Shown here piece by piece: positions 7,817-14,347 of a stretch of 38,656 nucleotides of DNA. The notes beneath the pieces are model-generated. The model did not search any database, had not been told where the DNA came from, and saw only the letters and a list, made by a program, of their open reading frames with translations. Numbering within the stretch: the first letter of the stretch is position 1; every line of letters starts with the position of its first letter. Made by a program: the position numbers and the translations under genes. Origin of the DNA: Chloroflexota bacterium (lineage in GTDB: Bacteria > Chloroflexota > Dormibacteria > CF-121); the NCBI GenBank assembly GCA_005880615.1, contig VBID01000123.1, positions 1-38,656 on the forward strand, read 5' to 3'.

Positions 7817-9112
7817 CTGGCCATCGTCCGTCCCTTCCGGGGCGTCGTGTACGACCAGCACCGAGTCGACCTGGCCAGAGTGGTAGCGCCGCCCTACGAT
7901 GTCATCACGCCGGAAGACCGGGTCCGCTACTACGCCCAGGATCCGCATAACGTAGTTCGCCTGATCGCCGGGGTGGTGCACGACTCCGACAACCCGGCCG
8001 ACAACAAGTACACGCGGGCGGCGGTGTTTTTTCAACAGTGGCTCCGGGAGGGTGTCCTCCGCTCCGAGCCTGGCCCCGGCTTCTACGTGTACCGGCAGTC
8101 GTTCCCCGATCCAGCGAGTGGCCAGCCGCGCGCCCGAACGGGGATGCTGGCGGTGGTCCAGCTGGAGGCCCTGGGGAAGACCGTCCTGGCGCACGAGCGG
8201 ACTCACCTGCGGCCGCGTGTCGACCAGCAGTCACTGACCCAGGCGGTGGATGCCAACCTGAGCCCGGTTTTCGCGCTCTACCAGAATCCGGGACCGGCGC
8301 TCGGCGAGCTGCTTACCCGCGTCACCAGCGCGCCTGCGTGGTTCAGCATCGAGGCCGAGGGGGAGGGACACGCCGTCTGGCGGGTGCCAGACCCCGGGGA
8401 TTTCCGGATCCTGGGCGCGGCGCTGGCAGAGTCTCGGCTCTTTATCGCGGATGGCCATCACCGGTACGAGACCGCCTGGAAGTATCAGAACCGGCAGCAG
8501 GCTGCCCATCCCGAGGCGTCCCCGCGGGCGGCGTTCAACTACGTGCTCATGCTCCTGGCCGACGCTGACGACCCGAGCCTGCGCATCCTACCCACCCACC
8601 GGTTGGTCCACGGCGTCCCCGGCCTGGACGGGCTGTCCCTGTTAGCGCGCTTGCGGAAGCGCTTCACCCTGACGCCGGCTTCCAGCGCCGCGGCCACGCT
8701 GGAGGCCCCACCCGGCGGCACGGCCGCGCACCAGGTGGGGGTGGTGCTGCCCGGTCCCGCCCTGTTCCGGCTGCAGATCCCCCGGAAGGGCGCCGGCCGC
8801 CCGTTGGATAGCCTGGACGTGGTGGCCCTGCACCGCGACGTGATCGGGCCGGAGATCGGGTTGCGGGAGGGGCGATTGGAGGACGAGCGGCACATCACGT
8901 ACACCCGGGATGCAGGGTTCGCCGTCGAGCAGGTGCGCTCCGGTCGGGCCCAGGCCGCGTTCTTGCTGCGACCGCCCCAGGTTGCCGACGTCCTGGCGGT
9001 GGCGGACTCCGGCGCCGTGATGCCCCAGAAGTCCACCTACTTTTACCCCAAGCCGGCCTCCGGGATCGTCTTCAATCCGCTGGCTCCCGGCATCGAAATT
9101 CCGGAGGTGTAA
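7817..9112 (+). CDS. DUF1015 family protein of the serine operon (CTG start)
   Basis: This is a 431-residue protein of the DUF1015 family. Family features seen are the N-terminal RPFRG-x-VYD, the APPYDVI motif, a central RLFIADGHHRYETAWKY and the late KSTYFYPKPASGIVFNPL. DUF1015 genes are often found next to serA/serC in bacteria. From memory, a link to serine kinase/ParB-like folds has been suggested, but the biochemical role is not settled for me. The annotated-looking GTG at 7847 would cut off the conserved RPFRG block. The only plausible start is CTG at 7817, six bases behind a strong SD (GAGGGAGG, 7803-7810) that overlaps the serA stop. The context implies a role in serine or phosphoserine metabolism. 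Confidence 0.85.
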   Translation: MAIVRPFRGVVYDQHRVDLARVVAPPYDVITPEDRVRYYAQDPHNVVRLIAGVVHDSDNPADNKYTRAAVFFQQWLREGVLRSEPGPGFYVYRQSFPDPASGQPRARTGMLAVVQLEALGKTVLAHERTHLRPRVDQQSLTQAVDANLSPVFALYQNPGPALGELLTRVTSAPAWFSIEAEGEGHAVWRVPDPGDFRILGAALAESRLFIADGHHRYETAWKYQNRQQAAHPEASPRAAFNYVLMLLADADDPSLRILPTHRLVHGVPGLDGLSLLARLRKRFTLTPASSAAATLEAPPGGTAAHQVGVVLPGPALFRLQIPRKGAGRPLDSLDVVALHRDVIGPEIGLREGRLEDERHITYTRDAGFAVEQVRSGRAQAAFLLRPPQVADVLAVADSGAVMPQKSTYFYPKPASGIVFNPLAPGIEIPEV

Positions 9113-9139
9113 CGGCCGGGTGGTAGACTCGGGCGGCGT

Positions 9140-9157
9140 TTTTGGCGCCCGCCAAAA
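9140..9157. other. Perfect inverted repeat TTTTGGC / GCCAAAA
   Basis: Seven-base arms (9140-9146 and 9151-9157) surround a GCCC loop in the gap between DUF1015 and the zinc-ribbon gene. It is symmetrical, with T-rich on one side and A-rich on the other. It may be the terminator of the serine operon or an operator 17 bases ahead of the next start codon. I cannot distinguish these. Confidence 0.35.
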
Positions 9158-9173
9158 GGGTAGATACTGAGGT

Positions 9174-9503
9174 ATGCCGACCTACGGATATCGATGCAGC
9201 CGCGGCCACCATTTCGAGGTGCTACAGCGCATCACGGACCCTCCCCTCACCGTGTGTCCCGAATGCGGGGCGCCGGTGACGCGCGTTGTGTATCCGGTCG
9301 GCGTTATCTTTAAAGGACAGGGCTTCTACAAGACGGACTCCCGGGGCTCGTCGACTATCGAACCGGGCAAGACCGAGGACGTGAAGCCCAAGTCCGCTGA
9401 CAAGCCGGCTCCGAAGTCCGGTGACAAGCCGGCTGCGAAATCGACTGAAAAGCCGGCTCCCAAGCCCGCGGAGAAGCCGACCGAAGAGAAGACAGGGACC
9501 TGA
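9174..9503 (+). CDS. FmdB-type zinc-ribbon protein with KPA-rich tail
   Basis: The N-terminal 45 residues ([18 protein letters not shown], then [16 protein letters not shown]) are the CxxxH...CxxC zinc ribbon of the FmdB/regulatory family, followed by the common [13 protein letters not shown] segment. From residue ~65 on, the protein is a Lys/Pro/Ala low-complexity tail of imperfect repeats of the KPAPKS-GD type. Function is unknown. The family is small, cytoplasmic and often called a putative regulator. A TAGATACT box begins 13 bases before the ATG with no SD sequence, consistent with a leaderless start. Thioredoxin follows after 17 bases, so the two are probably co-transcribed. Confidence 0.85.
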   Translation: MPTYGYRCSRGHHFEVLQRITDPPLTVCPECGAPVTRVVYPVGVIFKGQGFYKTDSRGSSTIEPGKTEDVKPKSADKPAPKSGDKPAAKSTEKPAPKPAEKPTEEKTGT

Positions 9504-9520
9504 GCGGCCCAAGGGGAAAG

Positions 9521-9853
9521 ATGGCGATAGGACCGAAACTGGGACAGGCGACGGATCAGAACTTCGAGGCGACCGTCCTCGGCGCGTCGAAGCCGGTACT
9601 GGTGGACTTCTGGGCAGCGTGGTGCGCGCCCTGCAAGATGCTGCGGCCGGTGGTCGAGGATCTGGCGGCTGAATATGGCGAGCGAGTCACCATCGTGGAG
9701 CTCGACGTTGACGCGAATCCCATCATCGCCTCCCGGTTCAGTGTGCTGAGCATCCCCACCCTGATTCTGTTTCGTAACGGGAAGCCGGCCCAGCGGATCG
9801 TGGGGTATCAGCCGCGGGCCAGCCTCAAGCAGAAGATCGACGCCGTCCTCTAA
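9521..9853 (+). CDS. trxA: Thioredoxin
   Basis: This is a general cytoplasmic protein disulfide reductant. At 110 residues it is a standard single-domain thioredoxin with the active site WCAPCK (C35, C38), the preceding VLVDFWA strand, the cis-proline in SIPTLILF and the terminal [12 protein letters not shown] helix. An SD-like AAGGGGAAAG lies just before the ATG. It directly precedes the selenocysteine tRNA, whose 5' end is 11 bases after its stop. Confidence 0.95.
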   Translation: MAIGPKLGQATDQNFEATVLGASKPVLVDFWAAWCAPCKMLRPVVEDLAAEYGERVTIVELDVDANPIIASRFSVLSIPTLILFRNGKPAQRIVGYQPRASLKQKIDAVL

Positions 9854-9864
9854 GCTGGCCCCAC

Positions 9865-9964
9865 GGGGGTGCATGGGCTCAGGTGGGCTCCTCGGTCTTC
9901 AAAACCGCTGGTCGGCATCCTTGGCGATGTCGACGGACGGATCGTTCCCGTCGCGCCCCCGCCA
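9865..9964 (+). tRNA. selC: Selenocysteine tRNA, anticodon TCA
   Basis: The 100-base segment folds as a bacterial tRNA-Sec. It has an 8-bp acceptor (GGGGGTGC 9865-9872 with GCGCCCCC 9953-9960), a 6-bp D stem made of two GGGCTC strands with two G-U pairs around loop AGGT, and an anticodon arm CGGT-CTTCAAA-ACCG with TCA. A long variable arm has 9 pairs (GTCGGCATC / GATGTCGAC). The T arm is GACGG-ATCGTTC-CCGTC, followed by G and an encoded CCA. The 8+5 acceptor/T stack and the long variable arm are specific to Sec tRNAs. It implies that the organism makes selenoproteins. No selA, selB or selD is in the window. Confidence 0.93.
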
Positions 9965-10006
9965 ATTTGAATTAGCTCAGTGACCGCTGGGACCGTCTCT
10001 GGTCAC

Positions 10007-10061
10007 TGACGGCAGTCACGCCGCCAGGCAAGCGGCCAGTGTGACGGCATAACTGACGGCA
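10007..10061 (+). repeat. Three TGACGGCA iterons beside selC
   Basis: TGACGGCA occurs at 10007-10014, 10042-10049 and 10054-10061, two of them within a longer ACTGACGGCAG. Just before lies an inverted repeat AGTGACC (9979-9985) / GGTCACT (10001-10007). Clusters of short direct repeats next to an att core are typical of integrase arm-binding or excisionase sites. Here that role is inference. Confidence 0.45.
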
Positions 10062-10107
10062 GACGGCTTGGTGAGGGGCGAGTTTCGCGCTCGGTGTCTT
10101 TCTTAAG

Positions 10108-10629
10108 GTGCCCTGGGATCAGATCATCCCCATCGGTGCCTCTATTCTGATCGCCCCGACATTCGTCCTTCTCATGCTCAGCCTTCACTACGCGGCGCCA
10201 GAGGCGAAGAAGATCTGGAGCCACGCGGCGATCGCCTTTGCGATCCTCTACGCCGCCTTCGTCTCGATTGTCTATGTCACGCTGCTGTTCGTGGTCGAGC
10301 CTCATGTGGTTCACCACACCCAGAGCGACGTAGCACCCTTCCTCTTCGGTCACGGAACCTTCCTCCAAATGCTGGACGGGCTCGGCTACGCGTACATGAG
10401 CTTGGCGGTTTGCCTCACCGCGCCGCTCTTTAGGGGCGGGCGGTTGAAGGGATGGATCCGCGCGATAGCGATTGCGAGCGGACCGGGTGCCCTGGGTGTC
10501 TTGCTTTCCTACGTGGCCTATTCCGGACCGCTGACACTCCTTGGGATCGGAGCCTTTCTGGTCCCCGTGTACGGCGTGCTGCTCGCCATCTACTTCCATC
10601 GGGCCGGGCGTCGGGCGGAGCTCACATGA
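10108..10629 (+). CDS. Multi-pass membrane protein, unknown (mini-island cargo)
   Basis: This 173-residue protein is almost entirely hydrophobic. Segments at roughly residues 8-27, 37-62, 87-108, 116-140 and 143-163 look like five membrane spans, ending in a short basic tail (RAGRRAEL). No family signature was recognised. The motif EPHVVHHTQSD between spans two and three contains a His pair that might bind a ligand or metal, but this is only an observation. The GTG start is preceded by TCTTAAG with no good SD. It is the only gene in the first segment between selC and its first partial copy. Confidence 0.6.
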   Translation: MPWDQIIPIGASILIAPTFVLLMLSLHYAAPEAKKIWSHAAIAFAILYAAFVSIVYVTLLFVVEPHVVHHTQSDVAPFLFGHGTFLQMLDGLGYAYMSLAVCLTAPLFRGGRLKGWIRAIAIASGPGALGVLLSYVAYSGPLTLLGIGAFLVPVYGVLLAIYFHRAGRRAELT

Positions 10630-10659
10630 CGGCCCAGGTGACAGCTCCGTGTCGAGCCG

Positions 10660-10799
10660 TTTTGAAAGCAACCGTGAAAGCAACGCCGGTGGACGCCGAT
10701 GGACCTGGCACCACATGCCAGCATGTGAGCCTCACGCCTTAAATACAGAGTGACCCGTAATGGATGTCTGTGGACGTGCTGAACCGTAACTTCGTCGAA
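10660..10799 (+). repeat. Attachment-arm repeat, copy 1
   Basis: The segment starts with TTTTGAAAGCAACC and a second GAAAGCAACG, then two GTGGACGCC-like words, and runs into the first selC 3' copy. It aligns over its whole length with 11730-11866, with many substitutions but the same order of words (for example GTGCTGAAC and TTCGTCGA near the end). The paired ~10-base direct repeats look like integrase arm sites. Confidence 0.6.
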
Positions 10800-10867
10800 C
10801 TTCAAAACCGCTGGTCGGCATCCTTGGCGATGTCGACGGACGGATCGGCCCCGTCGGGCCCCCGCCA
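10800..10867 (+). repeat. Partial selC copy 1 (att), diverged
   Basis: These 68 bases repeat selC from the anticodon loop (CTTCAAAACCG) to the CCA end. Three substitutions are seen, all in the T loop/T stem and the acceptor strand, so this copy has drifted. There is no 5' half, so it cannot make a tRNA. Confidence 0.85.
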
Positions 10868-10909
10868 TTTCCGATTACGAACCTACAAGATGGCCCAGGA
10901 GGCCGCGCC

Positions 10910-11647
10910 TTAATGCAGACCGCGTAGGAGCAGCGCCCCGAGCACGGCCACGGCGCAGCCGATGACGATTCCGATCGTCTGCCCCCTGGTGATCTGGCGC
11001 CGCTGCGACTGCGCTTGCATGGTGGCGAGACGCTGCTGGATCTCGTTCATCTTCTCAACGACCCGCGGATCCGCGTCCGGAGGCAGCTGGACAATCGCCT
11101 GGCGGAGGGCGTCTGATGATGGTCCCGGGACCAATGCTCGACGCCGCCGCGCTTGGAGCGTCAGGACCACCGCGCCGCCAAAGACAAGCCCGAGGCTCAG
11201 GAAGATCCAGCCGAGCCATCGGGTTTGGGCCTTCTGAACGACAGGGTTCTGGATGGTGGCGAACTGGTATCCGCCGACCGCCAGGAGCACGGGCACGCCG
11301 CGATAGACGTCGACCGTTCCGGTCGTGCCGGCCAGGAGAACCTGATCCTGCTGGCGCTCCCAGGGAAGGACAATCTCGCTGGGGCCGCTGGGAGCCTGGA
11401 CGATGACGTGCTCCTCCGGGCCGCCCTTGCGAAGGTGATTGGCGGACGCCCTGACCACGGTGACCGGCACCACGGCATAGCAGTTGTCCGAGGGGATGCT
11501 GGCGGCGGTGCAGGGCGCCGCCTGCTGGTAGGCGGCGACCGAATTGGCTGGGTCCGGCAAGAAGGACATGGCGGCCCCCAACGCGATCAGGAGGGCGGCG
11601 ATGATCCCGAGCAGAACGACTTTCCACAACGCAGTTGGCGAAGCCAC
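10910..11647 (-). CDS. Membrane protein with long periplasmic domain, unknown (mini-island cargo)
   Basis: This 245-residue protein has an N-terminal membrane span (about 8-30), an extracytoplasmic domain of about 110 residues containing two cysteines (C46, C56) likely to form a disulfide, and a second span (about 143-163). A cytoplasmic coiled region follows (VVEKMNEIQQRLATMQAQ), then a third span at the C-terminus (about 222-241). I do not recognise the family. The GTG start at 11647 is chosen because an upstream ATG in another phase stops at once. It fills nearly all of the second segment between partial selC copies and is on the strand opposite to the cargo of the first. Confidence 0.6.
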   Translation of the reverse strand: MASPTALWKVVLLGIIAALLIALGAAMSFLPDPANSVAAYQQAAPCTAASIPSDNCYAVVPVTVVRASANHLRKGGPEEHVIVQAPSGPSEIVLPWERQQDQVLLAGTTGTVDVYRGVPVLLAVGGYQFATIQNPVVQKAQTRWLGWIFLSLGLVFGGAVVLTLQARRRRALVPGPSSDALRQAIVQLPPDADPRVVEKMNEIQQRLATMQAQSQRRQITRGQTIGIVIGCAVAVLGALLLRGLH

Positions 11648-11729
11648 TCATGTCATGTAACGGCGGATGGTCGCAGTTCTCGCGGCCAGGGAGCTCTCCT
11701 TAGGCGAGCCCGGCGCCGACGATCGACGT

Positions 11730-11866
11730 TTTTGACAGCAACCGTGACAGCAACGCCCGTGGACGCCGGTGGACAGGGCAGCACAATTCAGCATGAGGAT
11801 CTAGACCCCTTCAACACACAGCAGCACGAAATGGATGTCCGCGTGCTGAACAGTAAGTTCGTCGAC
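11730..11866 (+). repeat. Attachment-arm repeat, copy 2
   Basis: This is the counterpart of 10660-10799. It starts TTTTGACAGCAACC with a second GACAGCAACG, followed by GTGGACGCCGGTGGAC, and leads directly into the second selC 3' copy. The ~400-base stretch 11648-12059 holds only this arm, the att copy and a short unassigned remainder; no gene is evident there. Confidence 0.6.
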
Positions 11867-11934
11867 CTTCAAAACCGCTGGTCGGCATCCTTGGCGATGT
11901 CGACGGACGGATCGTTCCCGTCGCGCCCCCGCCA
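11867..11934 (+). repeat. Partial selC copy 2 (att), identical to the tRNA 3' part
   Basis: These 68 bases are identical by eye to selC 9897-9964, including the encoded CCA. The identity, against three changes in copy 1, suggests this boundary is the younger or is kept by exchange with the tRNA gene. Confidence 0.9.
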
Positions 11935-12059
11935 CTACTCGCTGATCCGGTTGGCGGCAGGAATGCGAGTGGCTCCTCGCCGATTCTAGAAGTGGCTCGT
12001 CCATGCCGAGCCGCTAGTGACTCATAATCGTCGTCTTCCTTTGCGTGACCACGGTTTCA

Positions 12060-12875
12060 CTAGCTGTCGTATTCGTCATGGCGGCGGAACCAGATGCCGC
12101 TCTCGTTGCGACCAAGTGGCGCGCGGTCGAGCCACTGGTACATGCCCCAGAGGCCGTCCACCCCGCGCGCGTACGCCGAGTACGTATGGTATACGACGCC
12201 GTCCTCCAGCGCGAACGCGCTCATGCCGGGGGCTTCTCGTGTGTACGTCGCCCAGTCCACGCCGACGCCCATACCATCGACCCAGTGACCTTCCTCACCG
12301 GCTTTCAGCTCGGGCCGCATGTCCCACGTGCGGAAGTTGTATTCGACGGTTCCCGACTGCTGCTGCTCCTTGGTGTGCGATGCCTGGAAGTCGAAGTTGA
12401 AGTCGCTGTCGAACGACGACGCCCAGGGGAAGGTCCAGCCCATCCGCCGCTTGTAATCCTGCAGTTTTGCGAGCGTAGCCCGCGACACCGCACAGAGCGT
12501 GACGTCGTGATTCGCGAGGTGGACAACGAAGCCGTCGAAGCCGTCCGCGATCGACGAGCACACCGGGCAGCCTGCCGTGAACTCGGGCCCAAACATGAAG
12601 TGATAGATGAGGAGCTGCGAGCGTCCTCTGAAGAGATCGGCGAGGGAGGCTTTGCCCTCGTCGGTCTCGAAGCGGTACTCCTTGTCGATTCGAACCCAGG
12701 GTAGCTCCTGCCGCTGCCGCGCCAGTTCGTCGCTATGCCGCGTCAGCGCCTTCTCGGCCTCGAGCAGCTCCAGCCGGGCCGCTAGCCACTCTTCACGGGT
12801 TCCGGTCTTGTGAGACGGCTTCCTACTGCTGCTGCTCCTTGGTGCTCGCCGCCTGGAAGTCGTAGTTTCGGCCAT
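12060..12875 (-). CDS. DUF899 thioredoxin-like protein
   Basis: This 271-residue cytoplasmic protein of the DUF899 family has a thioredoxin-like fold and unknown function. Recognisable are GTREEWLAARLELLEAEK near the start, LPWVRIDKEYRFETDEG, then LLIYHFMFGPEFTAGCPVCSS with a CPVC redox-type motif, and the late GVVYHTYSAYARGVDGLW. The start ATG at 12875 is fixed by AAGGAGAG upstream. The family normally runs almost directly from MAETT into KVGTREEW. Here an Arg/Ser-rich insert lies between them, encoded by an out-of-frame copy of an internal segment (see repeat at 12829-12868). A divergent gene starts 165 bases away. Confidence 0.85.
   Translation of the reverse strand: MAETTTSRRRAPRSSSSRKPSHKTGTREEWLAARLELLEAEKALTRHSDELARQRQELPWVRIDKEYRFETDEGKASLADLFRGRSQLLIYHFMFGPEFTAGCPVCSSIADGFDGFVVHLANHDVTLCAVSRATLAKLQDYKRRMGWTFPWASSFDSDFNFDFQASHTKEQQQSGTVEYNFRTWDMRPELKAGEEGHWVDGMGVGVDWATYTREAPGMSAFALEDGVVYHTYSAYARGVDGLWGMYQWLDRAPLGRNESGIWFRRHDEYDS
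12829..12868 (-). repeat. Ectopic duplicate of a DUF899 internal segment
   Basis: About 40 bases here match 12357-12396, with a 20-base identical core around CTGCTGCTCCTTGGTG and a further 12 identical bases (GCCTGGAAGTCG). At the downstream site the segment encodes the DFQASHTKEQQQ stretch. In the N-terminal copy it is read in another frame and gives an Arg/Ser-rich string. Confidence 0.7.
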
Positions 12876-13017
12876 TGTTTCTCTCCTTCTTGTCGTTACC
12901 ACCACTTGGGGTGAGTCCGGAACCGACGAGATCCCGATGACGATCACGGTCCAAGTCCGACGATACCAGCGGCGACTGCACATCGACGGCGGCTTTCGCG
13001 GGCCGCCATGTGCAACA

Positions 13018-13038
13018 CGTTACCGTGTTACGTTACCG
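13018..13038 (+). promoter_or_regulatory. Direct repeat CGTTACCG before the dehydratase/VOC gene
   Basis: CGTTACCG occurs at 13018-13025 and 13031-13038, thirteen bases apart, ending two bases before the ATG at 13041. It lies in the divergent region shared with DUF899 and could be an operator or part of a leaderless promoter. No regulator is assigned. Confidence 0.35.
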
Positions 13039-13040
13039 GT

Positions 13041-13709
13041 ATGACCGAGCGGATCACAATGCGGCAGTTCCAGGAGGCCGCCGGCGTCGAGGACTGGCGT
13101 GTGCTGGGCGAGGGAGCGTGCACGTACTTCCTCACCGGGTCGTTGGCGGCCGGCGCCCGACTCGTGCACGCGATCAGCGAACTGGCCGGCCTCGATGACC
13201 ACCACCCCGACGTCGACCTGCGATACGAGGGCGTGACGGTGTGGCTGATCACGATGACGCCTGACTACTTCGGCCTGAGCGAGCGCGACCTCGAGCTGGC
13301 CCGGCAGATCTCGGCGGTGGCGCGCGAGCTTGGCTTCCCGGCCGACCCATCCGCCGTGCAGACCGTCCAAGTCACGATCGACGCGCTCGTCGGCGTCCAG
13401 GTGATCCCATTTTGGCGTGCCGTGCTCGGCTACCGGGACCGCGACCAGGGTGGCGAGGACCTGATCGACCCGCACGGCCGCGGGGCGCCGATCTGGTTCC
13501 AGAAGATGGACGCGCCCCGCCCGCAGGGCAACCGGATCCACATCGATGTCTGGGTGCCGCACGACCAGGCCGAGGCGCGGGTGGCGGCGGCGATCGCGGC
13601 CGGCGGCCGCCTGGTGACAGACAAGTACGCGCCGACGTGGTGGACCCTGGCCGATGCCGAGGGCAACGAGGCCGACGTGTGCACCTGGCAGGCGCAAGCC
13701 GCCTCTTGA
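13041..13709 (+). CDS. Pterin-4a-carbinolamine dehydratase-like / VOC fusion protein
   Basis: This is a 222-residue two-domain protein. Residues 1-95 resemble pterin-4a-carbinolamine dehydratase: RQFQEAAGVEDWRVL, then AHISEL-type helix, then DDHHPDVDLRYEGVTVWL and GLSERDLELARQI. Residues 105-220 resemble a vicinal-oxygen-chelate (glyoxalase-like) domain with FWRAVLGYRDR, IWFQKMDAPRPQGNRIHIDVWV and a late WTLADAEGNEADVC. The dehydratase His-His-Pro core is present. The VOC half has a plausible His/Glu metal set, but no substrate can be named. Such fusions are seen in high-GC soil bacteria as uncharacterised VOC proteins. The ATG at 13041 is preferred to an upstream ATG at 13008 because the family start is MT-x-R. 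Confidence 0.75.
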   Translation: MTERITMRQFQEAAGVEDWRVLGEGACTYFLTGSLAAGARLVHAISELAGLDDHHPDVDLRYEGVTVWLITMTPDYFGLSERDLELARQISAVARELGFPADPSAVQTVQVTIDALVGVQVIPFWRAVLGYRDRDQGGEDLIDPHGRGAPIWFQKMDAPRPQGNRIHIDVWVPHDQAEARVAAAIAAGGRLVTDKYAPTWWTLADAEGNEADVCTWQAQAAS

Positions 13710-13751
13710 ACTCAGCTCGTAATTAGAGGCGACCTTTCGCCAGCCGGCCCC

Positions 13752-13799
13752 TTGACATTGCCAGGACATCCATGCATACTCGGGATACATACTGAGTAT
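13752..13799 (+). promoter_or_regulatory. Promoter with PadR-type operator
   Basis: TTGACA (13752-13757) and CATACT (13775-13780) are spaced 17 bases, a near-consensus sigma-70 promoter. An inverted repeat ATACTC (13776-13781) / GAGTAT (13794-13799) overlaps the -10 and start point. PadR repressors bind such ATAC...GTAT palindromes. It lies 15 bases before padR, so autoregulation of the whole operon is likely. Confidence 0.7.
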
Positions 13800-13813
13800 G
13801 GTTAGACAGGATC

Positions 13814-14347
13814 GTGTCGCTTAAGTACGGCGTGCTGGGGCTCCTGAAAGGAGAGCCACTCCACGGATATGAGGTGAAGAACCGCTTTGAAGCCATGCTC
13901 GGTGGGACCTGGGACGTCAATATCGGCCAGATCTACACCACCCTCCAACGCCTGGAGCGCGACGGGCTGGTCCGGCCCGCGGGTCCCCGCGGCGATCGCG
14001 GAAAGCAGCTCTATGAGCTTTCGCCCGAAGGCCAGAAGGCGCTGGACCAGTGGCTCGCCCAGCCTGACTCCGGGCCTCAGCAGCTGCACGAGGACATCTA
14101 CGTGAAGCTCCTGCTGGCAGCCCGCATCGCGAACGGCGATCTGCAGGGAATGCTTGCTCGCCAGAAGCGTGCCTACCTGCAGCGCTTGCGGGACCTCAAC
14201 CGGCTGGAAGAGCGGGCGCGCCGTGACGGCCGCCTCGACCTGGCGCGACTCGTACGCGGCGCATTACTTCACACGGAGGCAGACCTCAAATGGATGGACG
14301 AATTGTCGTCGGAACGTTTCGGGACGGAGGGGGCGAAAACGGAATGA
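13814..14347 (+). CDS. PadR family transcriptional regulator
   Basis: This is a winged-helix repressor of 177 residues. The N-terminal domain has the PadR pattern: YGVLGLLKGEPLHGYEVKNRF, IGQIYTTLQRLERDGLV, then the wing with KQLYELSPEGQKALDQWL. The C-terminal half is helical, fitting the dimerisation domain of the longer PadR subfamily 1. PadR genes next to ABC or MFS pumps usually repress them until a drug or phenolic ligand binds. Here the gene leads an operon with overlapping ATGA junctions to the ABC genes, and a palindrome overlaps its promoter. The start is GTG at 13814. Confidence 0.9.
   Translation: MSLKYGVLGLLKGEPLHGYEVKNRFEAMLGGTWDVNIGQIYTTLQRLERDGLVRPAGPRGDRGKQLYELSPEGQKALDQWLAQPDSGPQQLHEDIYVKLLLAARIANGDLQGMLARQKRAYLQRLRDLNRLEERARRDGRLDLARLVRGALLHTEADLKWMDELSSERFGTEGAKTE

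Larger units (their letters stand above)
9965..11934 (+). mobile_element. Tandem integrase-less mini-islands at selC
   Basis: Two consecutive segments follow selC, each ending in a copy of the last 68 bases of the tRNA: segment 1 at 9965-10867 and segment 2 at 10868-11934. Each segment carries one unknown membrane-protein gene, on opposite strands. In both, the ~140 bases before the terminal tRNA copy are alike. No integrase, transposase or replication gene is present. A tRNA 3'-end duplication is the hallmark of site-specific integration, so the simplest reading is two stacked integrations, or a satellite-type element mobilised in trans, whose integrase genes are lost or elsewhere. Confidence 0.65.

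Noticed and set aside
9360-9500. KPA-rich repeats of the zinc-ribbon protein as a DNA repeat or mobile feature
   Set aside because: They are in frame, imperfect and typical of a disordered Lys/Pro/Ala tail.
11153-11989. Plus-strand ORF across the second selC copy
   Set aside because: It is mostly antisense to the membrane-protein gene and then runs through the att arm; Asp/Arg/Gly-rich with no recognisable domain.
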